Positions 1 to 6,450 of a DNA stretch of 22,484 bases are shown here, one piece after another (the stretch's first letter is position 1; every line of letters begins with the position of its first letter). The notes under the pieces were generated by a model. The model saw only the letters and a program-made list of their open reading frames with translations, did no database searches and was not told where the DNA came from. The DNA comes from a virus. Location: positions 1 to 22,484 of the IMG/VR virus record IMGVR_UViG_3300009514_000095. One strand, 5' to 3'. The position numbers were made by a program, and so were the translations under genes.

Positions 1-339
1 ATCATTGAAGAAGCAGAGGGTACAAGAGATGGTTACGTTGATGCTTATAATGATTATATAGTATCTACATGGAGCCAAAGAGATAATGTTGAATATAGAA
101 TAAGAATTGACTACAGTAGTATTGATGCTTTACAGGAAGATTTAACAAAAAAATCAGTAGGCCAAAAAAATCAAAGCGAAATAATAAGGGCAATTGTTGA
201 AGGGATAGGAACTAAATGGAGTGAAATATCAGCAATTGAACAATTAATAATGATTTTAGGTGTTACAGAAGAAAAAGCAAAAATTTTAATTGATAAAAAT
301 GGAATTACAACAGAAAATAGCCAAACACTATTGCCTTAA
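1..339 (+). CDS. Probable phage portal protein, C-terminal end (partial)
   Basis: Reading frame 1 is open from the window edge to the TAA at 337-339 and gives 112 residues; the start lies outside the window. The peptide is charged and mostly helical in character, with no membrane segment or catalytic motif visible. It lies directly upstream of the prohead protease and overlaps it by 41 bases. In HK97-like head modules that position is normally held by the portal protein, the dodecameric ring through which DNA is packaged. The portal call therefore rests on gene order, not on a motif; a head-morphogenesis protein is the main alternative. That this is a real coding C-terminus is much more certain than its function. 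Confidence 0.45.
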   Translation: MIEEAEGTRDGYVDAYNDYIVSTWSQRDNVEYRIRIDYSSIDALQEDLTKKSVGQKNQSEIIRAIVEGIGTKWSEISAIEQLIMILGVTEEKAKILIDKNGITTENSQTLLP

Positions 340-1162
340 AGCAGCTAATACCCTATCCGTTAAAGTGGATGAGGGTGATAGAATTGTTAAAGGGATAGCG
401 AACACTTACTTCTTTATTGATGAAGATTACGACATGCTTGTTACTGGGTGTGCGTTGAAATCAATCAAAGACAGGGGAGTAGAGAGTAAGGCGGTTTCAA
501 AAATCAAACATCAGGCGGATCATTCGCTTAAGACTTCGGAAGTTGTTGGAAGATTAACTGTACTCGATGAAAGGGTAGTTGATAAAAAAACAGTCCTTTA
601 TTTCGAAAGTAAAATACCAAAAACATTAAAGGGTGATGACCATTTGCAAAATTACATTGAAGGTGTTTATGAGAATCATTCTATCGGATTTCGTTATCGG
701 GACATAAGATTTGCTAAAAAAGATAGTGAAATAGCGAAAGAGCGTAATTTATGGAATGAGTATTATCCATTAGCTTTAAACCCAAAAAAGGCGGATGAAA
801 ATGGATATTTTTTCGTTGTAAAAGAAATTGAATTATTTGAAATCTCAGTTGTTTCCTTTGGCAGCAATTCACTTACTCCAAACCTGACAGGAAAGGGGAA
901 GGATTTCATAAAAAATATAAAGGCAGAAATCAACACAAGATTAGAAAGCCTAAACGAGCAGCTTAAAATGAACGCTGATGTTGAAGATTTTAAAACCATT
1001 GATTTGGAGATTCTTCAATTGAGGCAAATTGTTGAAGATTTAGAATTAAAAGAGCCGTTGAAAATAGACACTCAGGAAGATGAGCCGTTGAAAATAGACA
1101 CTCAGGAAGATGATGAATCAGGAAAACACAAATTATTTACAAACATTGTTAAAAATTTATAA
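299..1162 (+). CDS. HK97-family prohead maturation protease (peptidase S78/U35 type)
   Basis: This serine protease should cleave the scaffolding segment of the capsid protein during prohead maturation. From the ATG at 299 (287 aa) the expected triad is visible in order: His71 (KIKHQAD), Ser128 in NHSIGF, and Glu181 in LFEISVVSFGSNS, the typical E-(I/V)-S motif before the domain ends. Residues 200-287 are a charged helical tail containing an exact peptide duplication (see 1052-1111). A TTG at 290 lies in the same frame, but ATG 299 is the more likely start. The gene overlaps the preceding one by 41 bases and is followed five bases later by the capsid gene, the standard portal-protease-capsid order. 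Family identity is secure; the roles of individual residues follow from the family. Confidence 0.88.
   Translation: MELQQKIAKHYCLKAANTLSVKVDEGDRIVKGIANTYFFIDEDYDMLVTGCALKSIKDRGVESKAVSKIKHQADHSLKTSEVVGRLTVLDERVVDKKTVLYFESKIPKTLKGDDHLQNYIEGVYENHSIGFRYRDIRFAKKDSEIAKERNLWNEYYPLALNPKKADENGYFFVVKEIELFEISVVSFGSNSLTPNLTGKGKDFIKNIKAEINTRLESLNEQLKMNADVEDFKTIDLEILQLRQIVEDLELKEPLKIDTQEDEPLKIDTQEDDESGKHKLFTNIVKNL
1052..1111 (+). repeat. Perfect 30-bp tandem duplication inside the protease gene
   Basis: Bases 1052-1081 and 1082-1111 are identical. The unit is a multiple of three, so it adds ten residues (EPLKIDTQED) in frame to the C-terminal tail of the protease. Perfect identity, including wobble positions, indicates a recent duplication, probably by replication slippage. 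Confidence 0.95.
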
Positions 1163-1167
1163 AAAAA

Positions 1168-2634
1168 ATGAGAAAATTAAAAGAACAATTTCAAAAAAGA
1201 CTATCATTATTCGCCTTACTAAGTTTGGCATTTTTAATTGTTAGCACAGGAATAGCCTGTTATGGTATGGATTCAGAAACATTGACACATAGCGTGTCTG
1301 TTGCTGGTTTCTCTGCCGGATTGCCAATATGGTTTGTTGTTAAAGATAGCGTTACATCGTTTAAAACTTTATCCACTGAGGAGGTTGAAAAACTAACTGA
1401 GGAGGAGAAAGGAAAGTATTTAGCCGATATGATAAAGGATAATAACACCCAATTAGAGGCACTGAAAGCTGATATGCTGAAAAATAATACAACTGAATTG
1501 GAGAAAAAATTTAACACATTGTTAGAAACTCAAATAAGTGTATTGAAAACAGCAAGTGAAGCACAAGGAGCAGCATTGGCAAAACTTCAAAAAGAGTTGG
1601 AAAGCAAGGAAAAAGAAGGTGGAGAAGGAAAGAAAACAGAACTAATCACTTTTATTGAAAGGGATAAGACTGAAATCTTAACTAAAAAAGCCAACGGAAT
1701 GGAATTAATAATGCTAAAAACAGCAGCGTTAATGACAACGGCTAATGTTATTCCTAATGCAACAGATGGTTTCAATCAATTATTCGGAAATTATATTGAT
1801 GCGAATCTTTATACTGTTCCAAAGCCTGAGAATTTTATTCTTGGTTTGGTTGATACTCAGACTGCTCCAGGCACAGAAAATATCTGGTATGTTCAAAGAA
1901 TCAATCTTGAGGGTGATGCACAGTTCATTGCGGAAGGTGCATTGAAGCCTCTTGCTGATGGTGAATACAAAGAGTACAAAGCTGATATTAAAGAGGTGGC
2001 AGTACGATGGAAACTTTCAAACAGATTGATTAATCATGCTCCAACAGTTGTATCTGATTTCAGACAACATGCAACTGAATTGGTTGAACAGGTGATTGAT
2101 ACCGATGTGTTGACAGGTGATGGAACAGGTAATACTGTTAATGGTGTAGCTGATTTAGCCTCTCCCTTTATTGTTCCAACTGGTTTAGCCGGTTATTATG
2201 ATTTACCCAACATCTTAGATGCTATCATGGCAGTTGCTACTTATGTTCGTTTGAATAATTTCAAAGGAAAATTAACATGTGTATTAAACACCGTATGGAT
2301 GGCAAAGATGCTTGGAATCAAAGACCCGACTACCGGAATATATATCATCGCTCCATTTGTTACTCAGGACGGAAAGAGAGTTGGTGAAACAACTGTTCGA
2401 TTTGAGAACAAAATGCCAGAGGATAAAATCTTACTTGGTGATTTGAAACAATTCAAAGTGAGAATATCAGAGCAAACTAAATATTACGAAGGCTGGGAAA
2501 ATGATGATTTCTCTAAGAATCTTTCTTCAAGAAAAATTGAAAGTTTCTTAGGAACTTATTTCCCTTCTAATTTAGCAGGATCAATCATCTATGATGATAT
2601 TGATACTGTGTTGACTGCAATTGCAACAACATAA
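1168..2634 (+). CDS. Major capsid protein, HK97 fold, with hydrophobic N-terminal extension
   Basis: The protein is 488 aa. Three parts can be seen. Residues 12-31 and about 43-58 are hydrophobic and look like one or two membrane segments. Residues 67-170 (from FKTLSTEEVEKLTEEEK onward) are acidic and heptad-like, matching the delta/scaffold region that the protease removes in HK97-type capsids. Residues 175-488 look like the HK97 shell domain, with an N-arm, the conserved TDVLTGDGTGNTVNG region and a C-terminal RxFxGTYFP-like end. The gene follows the protease by five bases, and its start is preceded by a run of A. The hydrophobic leader before the delta domain is unusual; it could come from fusion with a small membrane-protein gene. 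M34 is a possible alternative start but would leave part of the hydrophobic region. Confidence 0.85.
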   Translation: MRKLKEQFQKRLSLFALLSLAFLIVSTGIACYGMDSETLTHSVSVAGFSAGLPIWFVVKDSVTSFKTLSTEEVEKLTEEEKGKYLADMIKDNNTQLEALKADMLKNNTTELEKKFNTLLETQISVLKTASEAQGAALAKLQKELESKEKEGGEGKKTELITFIERDKTEILTKKANGMELIMLKTAALMTTANVIPNATDGFNQLFGNYIDANLYTVPKPENFILGLVDTQTAPGTENIWYVQRINLEGDAQFIAEGALKPLADGEYKEYKADIKEVAVRWKLSNRLINHAPTVVSDFRQHATELVEQVIDTDVLTGDGTGNTVNGVADLASPFIVPTGLAGYYDLPNILDAIMAVATYVRLNNFKGKLTCVLNTVWMAKMLGIKDPTTGIYIIAPFVTQDGKRVGETTVRFENKMPEDKILLGDLKQFKVRISEQTKYYEGWENDDFSKNLSSRKIESFLGTYFPSNLAGSIIYDDIDTVLTAIATT

Positions 2635-2642
2635 AATCAACT

Positions 2643-2667
2643 CCTCCCTATCTATATGGTAGGGAGG
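2643..2667 (+). terminator. Hairpin after the capsid gene, possible weak terminator or RNA stabiliser
   Basis: Eight perfect pairs (CCTCCCTA at 2643-2650 with TAGGGAGG at 2660-2667) enclose a nine-base loop. A T-rich but interrupted tract follows (TTATTTATT), so termination would be partial at best. It lies nine bases after the capsid stop. The next gene starts at 2695, so a start inside the hairpin at 2656 is unlikely. Confidence 0.55.
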
Positions 2668-2694
2668 TTATTTATTAACTTATTATTAAAAAAT

Positions 2695-2895
2695 ATGGCA
2701 AAAGAAATGAAAACAATGGATGCTAAAGGTATGCTCCAAAAGCATGGAAAAAAAGGTACTAAAATATTTTATGGTACAAGAAAAAAAGTAAAAGTTGTGG
2801 AGGAAACTCAATTCTTAAAAAAAGGAAGGGAATTAAATCCACATGAAATAATGGCTGACCAGTTGATTGAAGACGGTATAGCCGTTGCCCTATAA
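2695..2895 (+). CDS. Small basic head-region protein, function unknown
   Basis: This 66-aa lysine-rich protein starts MAKEMKTMDAKGML. The ATG at 2695 was chosen because the in-frame ATG at 2656 lies inside the capsid-gene hairpin and would add a hydrophobic leader unlike the rest. No membrane segment or catalytic motif is visible. The middle (KKGTKIFYGTRKKVKVVEET) is strand-forming, and the end (NPHEIMADQLIEDGIAVAL) is probably helical. The place between capsid and connector genes suggests a minor head, decoration or head-completion protein, but this is position only. Confidence 0.6.
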   Translation: MAKEMKTMDAKGMLQKHGKKGTKIFYGTRKKVKVVEETQFLKKGRELNPHEIMADQLIEDGIAVAL

Positions 2896-2912
2896 AAGAT
2901 TAATTCTTTTAG

Positions 2913-2955
2913 CCCCCAAACGGCTCACACTTTAAACGGTGTGGGCATTTGGCGG
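2913..2955 (+). other. Long imperfect hairpin between head genes
   Basis: The inner stem pairs 2923-2930 with 2939-2946 (one G-T pair). After a small bulge, an outer stem pairs CCAAA at 2916-2920 with TTTGG at 2948-2952, then CC at 2913-2914 with GG at 2954-2955. No T tract follows, so it is not a normal intrinsic terminator. It ends nine bases before the start codon at 2965 and could affect mRNA stability or translation of the glycosyltransferase fusion. Confidence 0.6.
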
Positions 2956-2964
2956 TAAAAGACG

Positions 2965-4029
2965 ATGAATAAATTAGCTATAATATTACCAATTTATCAA
3001 AGGCATCAAATAACAACGTTGTGCCTGAGAAATTTATGGCATCAATGGTCAAAGTATGGAATTGAAGTATTTGTTGTCGGAAGTGAAGGTGAGCAATCAA
3101 AGGAACTTGTTGAGCATTTCGGATTTAATTATCTTGAGTATGAAAATAATCCGCTGTCTGAAAAATTAAACGCAATACTTGAAAAGACGAAAGGATATGA
3201 TGGTGTGATACTAATGGGGTCAGATAACTTTATATCTGATAGCGTTATTGAGTATTATCAAACTGTTGATTGTTCGGTAAATGCGATGTATGGCTTTGAT
3301 GATTTACATTTTTATTCAACAACTTCAAATTTATTAGCAACAAAAAGCTCGTACAACTCAATGAAGATGAGTGTTGGTGTTGGTAGATTGTTCACAAAGG
3401 AATTGTTAAAGTCTTCTGGTTATAGACTATGGCGTGAAAACCTAAATAGGGGGCTTGATAATTCTTGTTACAAAACAGTATTATCGTTGAAATCAGAAAC
3501 AATTAAGATAAAATATACATCTGATTATTTCATCCTTGACGTTAAGGATGAGTTAAACATATCTGATCCTGCGGTTTTAAAAACCTGTAGAAAGAAATGT
3601 GAGTTAGATTTATTAAAGAAATACATTCCTTACATCGCTGATGATATTTTAAGATTAAAAACATATAAAAAAATTACACGTATGAAAACATTAAAGCAAA
3701 ATCCGATAAAAAAACAACGTGAGCTTGTTAAGATTGAAATAATCAAAGACATAGCGGGCATGAAAGTTGGAGATACTCGTTCTGTTACAAAAGCAATAGC
3801 ATCAAAAGCCGTATCTCATGGATGGGCTAAGATTGTAACACAGCCTGTTCAGGAGGTTATAACAATAAAACCTGTTAAGGAAATCAAACAAGAAATTAAG
3901 ATGATAAAACCTGTCAACAAAGAATCTTACGCTGAAAAGTTAGAGAAAAGTTTAGAAAAGAAAAGTCCTGCAAAAAATAAAACCGTTAAAAAAGGAACCG
4001 GAACTAAAAAAACAGGTAAAAAGAAATGA
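2965..4029 (+). CDS. Glycosyltransferase (GT-A/GT2-like) fused to a small phage head-type domain
   Basis: The 354-aa protein starts with a classic GT2-like strand, MNKLAIILPIYQRHQ, followed by the Rossmann-like fold of a sugar-nucleotide-dependent transferase. ILMGSDNF (residues 82-89) takes the place of the DxD metal/nucleotide motif, and RGLDNSCYK (162-170) resembles the acceptor-side acidic motif. Residues 255-291 (VKIEIIKDIAGMKVGDTRSV...HGWAKIV) form a separate small domain of the type K-x-GD-x-V...A..L...G-x-A, found alone in small phage head proteins. Residues 300-354 are a lysine-rich, disordered tail. The stop overlaps the next start by four bases (ATGA). I infer a virion-linked glycosyltransferase that may modify capsid or tail proteins; the sugar and target are unknown. 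The DxD equivalent is not canonical, so activity is not certain. Confidence 0.7.
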   Translation: MNKLAIILPIYQRHQITTLCLRNLWHQWSKYGIEVFVVGSEGEQSKELVEHFGFNYLEYENNPLSEKLNAILEKTKGYDGVILMGSDNFISDSVIEYYQTVDCSVNAMYGFDDLHFYSTTSNLLATKSSYNSMKMSVGVGRLFTKELLKSSGYRLWRENLNRGLDNSCYKTVLSLKSETIKIKYTSDYFILDVKDELNISDPAVLKTCRKKCELDLLKKYIPYIADDILRLKTYKKITRMKTLKQNPIKKQRELVKIEIIKDIAGMKVGDTRSVTKAIASKAVSHGWAKIVTQPVQEVITIKPVKEIKQEIKMIKPVNKESYAEKLEKSLEKKSPAKNKTVKKGTGTKKTGKKK

Positions 4030-4526
4030 GTTTATTTATTAAAATAGCAGACTTTGAGAAAATTGTACCACAGGATAAATATACTGTGACCAATTTACAA
4101 AAGTATTTAGACGATTTAGAAGAACCGTATTTGATTAAATTACTTGGCGCTACGTTATTTGACGAATTTAAAACCGATTTTGAGATTATCGGAACAGAAC
4201 CGACCGAACAAAGATTTAAAGATCTATGGAACGCTTTTCATGAGGACTTTAATTATTTGATTTACATTTCAAAAGGTATCAAAGAAATGCTCGTAGGTTT
4301 CATAGCATTTGAATTTCTAAGGGATGAAATGACAAAAAAAACAATTGGTGGTTTAGTTCAAAATGAACAGGTGAATGGTGTTATCGCATCATTTCAGAGT
4401 AGTGATTTATTAAATCTTCACAATATGTCGGTACAAACGTACCAATCTATTCAATGGAAAATAAATCAGGATTTGACCACTTACGATGGATTTAATGGTA
4501 TTTACATGAAAATATCAATAGGATAA
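4026..4526 (+). CDS. Probable head-tail connector/adaptor protein
   Basis: This 166-aa, mainly helical protein starts MSLFIKIADFEKIVPQDKYTV. It contains YLIKLLGATLFDEF at about residues 35-48, resembling the L-G-x-x-L-(Y/F)-x-E helix common in gp6-like connector proteins of Bacteroidetes phages. A second hydrophobic helix (GIKEMLVGFIAFEFLRDE) follows at about 84-101. It is translationally coupled to the glycosyltransferase fusion (ATGA overlap at 4026-4029) and precedes the probable tail-tube gene, the normal place for connector proteins. No enzymatic motif is visible. Assignment is by position and fold character. Confidence 0.5.
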   Translation: MSLFIKIADFEKIVPQDKYTVTNLQKYLDDLEEPYLIKLLGATLFDEFKTDFEIIGTEPTEQRFKDLWNAFHEDFNYLIYISKGIKEMLVGFIAFEFLRDEMTKKTIGGLVQNEQVNGVIASFQSSDLLNLHNMSVQTYQSIQWKINQDLTTYDGFNGIYMKISIG

Positions 4527-4529
4527 AAA

Positions 4530-4560
4530 AATAATTTTAAGCTGCAAAACTAAAATTATT
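4530..4560 (+). other. AT-only hairpin upstream of the tail-tube gene
   Basis: AATAATTTTA (4530-4539) is perfectly complementary to TAAAATTATT (4551-4560) across an 11-base loop. It lies four bases after the connector stop and 21 bases before the next start. It could stabilise the 5' end of a processed message for an abundant structural protein. No TAnnTTTG promoter is visible here. Confidence 0.5.
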
Positions 4561-4581
4561 AATAATTAAAAATTAAAAGAA

Positions 4582-5523
4582 ATGAGTACAACAAGTTGTA
4601 TAACCGCTCAAAAAAATTTAGGAATCCCAAATTGCCTAATTGTTGCGGATGTAACCAAACGACTAATGTTCGTTAATTACTACAAAGAAGATGGGACAGT
4701 TAATGGAATTGATTTATCGACATTACCGGCAGGAGTTCTTACCCCAACCGTGTGGGATGCTTTAATAAATAATCTTTCGGCTGCCGACAGGTTTTATCTA
4801 ACACCTCAATTAAATCTTGTAACGGATGTTCGTGAGGACAGAGTTATGCAGGATGTAGGTGGTGGAGTATCTTTGCCAGTTAGACAAGGAGCAAGAAATT
4901 TTGAAGCCTCTGTGTTTTTGGCAGACCCTACATGGCTTGGGAATATGCAGGGATGGGAAGGCAAGATTGTCGGTGTTTTCAACATTGATAAAAGTGGTAA
5001 CATCATCGGTAATGGAGCGACAGACGGGTATTTATATCCCCGAATGATTCAGAGAAATTCAATTTCCTCCGATTTAATCCCTGGAGGCGATGACACTTTA
5101 CAAAGTGTTAAGTTGAAATTTCAGATTTCCGAATTAGAAAAAGATAAAAATATCGGAATGATAAGCAACGCTATGATAACTGCCGATGTTGCCAATTCAT
5201 TGCCGTTGGTTGATGTTGTTTCTGATGAAACAGACAATATTACAACTACCGGATTTGATGTTCAGTTGCGAACTGAATACAATGGATTGACTGATAAGAT
5301 TCAGGCGGAAGGATTGGAAGCATCAGACTTTTATGTGTACAATGAAACGCAAAGTTCTGTTGTTACGCCAACTATCACTGAAAATGTTGGAGATACATTG
5401 AATTACACTTTTGCTTTTTCGGCACAAGTAGCAGGAGATGTATTAAGGGTTCAAAATAAAATAACCGGAACATTGAGTAAAGGCTATGATATTGAGACAT
5501 TCTACATTTCAATACCAACTTAA
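4582..5523 (+). CDS. Probable major tail tube protein with C-terminal Ig-like domain
   Basis: This 313-aa strand-rich protein has no membrane segment. The N-terminal two-thirds (residues 1-205) contains KNLGIPNCLIVADVTKR and a region ending DTLQSVKLKFQISELEKDKNIGMI, consistent with a tail-tube beta-barrel. The last ~105 residues (VVSDETDNITTTGFDVQLRT... to ETFYISIP) look like an immunoglobulin-like surface domain, as many tube proteins carry. It is the only medium-sized beta protein between the connector and the tape measure. It is bounded by a 5' hairpin and a strong 3' terminator-like hairpin, which suits a highly expressed subunit. A contractile sheath seems unlikely because the length is too short and no separate tube gene follows. 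Confidence 0.6.
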   Translation: MSTTSCITAQKNLGIPNCLIVADVTKRLMFVNYYKEDGTVNGIDLSTLPAGVLTPTVWDALINNLSAADRFYLTPQLNLVTDVREDRVMQDVGGGVSLPVRQGARNFEASVFLADPTWLGNMQGWEGKIVGVFNIDKSGNIIGNGATDGYLYPRMIQRNSISSDLIPGGDDTLQSVKLKFQISELEKDKNIGMISNAMITADVANSLPLVDVVSDETDNITTTGFDVQLRTEYNGLTDKIQAEGLEASDFYVYNETQSSVVTPTITENVGDTLNYTFAFSAQVAGDVLRVQNKITGTLSKGYDIETFYISIPT

Positions 5524-5531
5524 TAAATATT

Positions 5532-5558
5532 GAGGGGGTGAAATTCCCCCTCTTTTTT
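5532..5558 (+). terminator. Intrinsic terminator after the tail-tube gene
   Basis: A 7-bp GC-rich stem (GAGGGGG at 5532-5538 with CCCCCTC at 5546-5552), a seven-base loop and six T (5553-5558) form a textbook intrinsic terminator nine bases after the tail-tube stop. The next gene starts at 5565, so read-through must supply downstream genes. The structure probably lowers expression of the tape-measure side relative to the tube. Confidence 0.8.
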
Positions 5559-5564
5559 ATTGTT

Positions 5565-6029
5565 ATGGCTAAATTTTTTGGAGATTTAATAAAGAGGTTA
5601 GAAAAATTTAAGCAATTAAACGCTGATGAACTTGCTTATCAACTGACAAGAACAGGCAATTTTCAGGATTTAGTCATAGAATTGAATACGGAAGACCAAC
5701 TGTATAATAAGGGTGAGGATAGTAAGGGGAAAAGATTAAGCGACATTGGTGGTGATTATTCGCCTGTAACCATTGAAATAGCAAGGAAAGAAGGCAGACC
5801 AAAGAAAAGTGAAAGTGATATTAATCTTTACGATACGGGAGAATTTTACCACAGTTTTGAAGTTCATCCGTATAAGGGAGGTTTTGAAATAGATGCCGAT
5901 CCGATAAAAGGAGAGGATAATTTATTTGACAATTGGGGAGAGGATATAGTTGGGTTGAACGATAAGAATCTACAAATAATAATAGATGAGCATAAGAAAT
6001 ATTTTCAGGAAAAAATCAGAGGACTTTGA
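5565..6029 (+). CDS. Putative tail-completion/neck protein (gp10-like character)
   Basis: The 154-aa protein starts MAKFFGDLIKRLEKFKQLN. A GTG at 5538 is in frame but lies inside the terminator hairpin, so ATG 5565 is the start. The middle carries NLYDTGEFYHSFEV (about residues 98-111), resembling the D-T-G-x-(F/L)-x-x-S-F motif of HK97 gp10-like and related neck or tail-completion proteins. The preceding part has many lysine and acidic residues (GEDSKGKRLSDIGGDYSPVT). It overlaps the next gene by 44 bases in a different frame. Function is a motif-plus-position guess. Confidence 0.45.
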   Translation: MAKFFGDLIKRLEKFKQLNADELAYQLTRTGNFQDLVIELNTEDQLYNKGEDSKGKRLSDIGGDYSPVTIEIARKEGRPKKSESDINLYDTGEFYHSFEVHPYKGGFEIDADPIKGEDNLFDNWGEDIVGLNDKNLQIIIDEHKKYFQEKIRGL

Positions 6030-6450
6030 TTGTTTTAGCTCAATAAAGGAACTGCCTGTTGAGACATGGTTCGATATTCACGAAACTGGCGACCTATTAT
6101 TATTATTTAAGGACAGAAAAAAAGCATTTTTAACACCAAAATTAAACACACTATTTGATGAAATATACAATAGTTTTATCAATACATTTGGATTGAGCGA
6201 CGAATACTTGCTCGACATCGAGAATGAGCGACAAATGGCTATAATGAAAGCTGATTTGATTATAACCGGAAAAAAGCATTTGAAGACTTTAATTGAAATC
6301 AGAAAATTACGAAAATCACCAATAAGCAAACCTGTGGAATTAGGTAAGATATTAGCACAACTCGGGAAGTATTATGGTTATTTTTTGAATGAGAAAATAT
6401 CTGTTTATCAATACTATTCACATCTAAACGCGATAAAGAAAAATGGCTAA
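5986..6450 (+). CDS. Small tail-region protein, possible tail assembly chaperone
   Basis: This 154-aa mostly helical protein starts MSIRNIFRKKSEDFDC. Its start lies 44 bases inside the previous gene and its stop overlaps the tape-measure start by eight bases. Tail assembly chaperones (lambda gpG/T-like) usually sit immediately before the tape measure, are of similar size and bind it during assembly. Helical stretches such as NTLFDEIYNSFINTFGL and KPVELGKILAQLGKYYGYFLN suit such a role, but there is no sequence signature. It may depend on translational coupling for its start. Confidence 0.4.
   Translation: MSIRNIFRKKSEDFDCFSSIKELPVETWFDIHETGDLLLLFKDRKKAFLTPKLNTLFDEIYNSFINTFGLSDEYLLDIENERQMAIMKADLIITGKKHLKTLIEIRKLRKSPISKPVELGKILAQLGKYYGYFLNEKISVYQYYSHLNAIKKNG

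Noticed and set aside
4582-5523. Contractile tail sheath protein
   Set aside because: At 313 aa it is short for a sheath, and no separate tube gene follows; the long tape measure and gene order fit a non-contractile tail better.
5986-6029. Programmed frameshift between the two small genes before the tape measure, as in lambda G/GT
   Set aside because: The second gene is in the +1 (or -2) frame and has its own ATG. The only slippery-looking run is six A at 6010-6015, and the first protein resembles a gp10-like protein rather than gpG.
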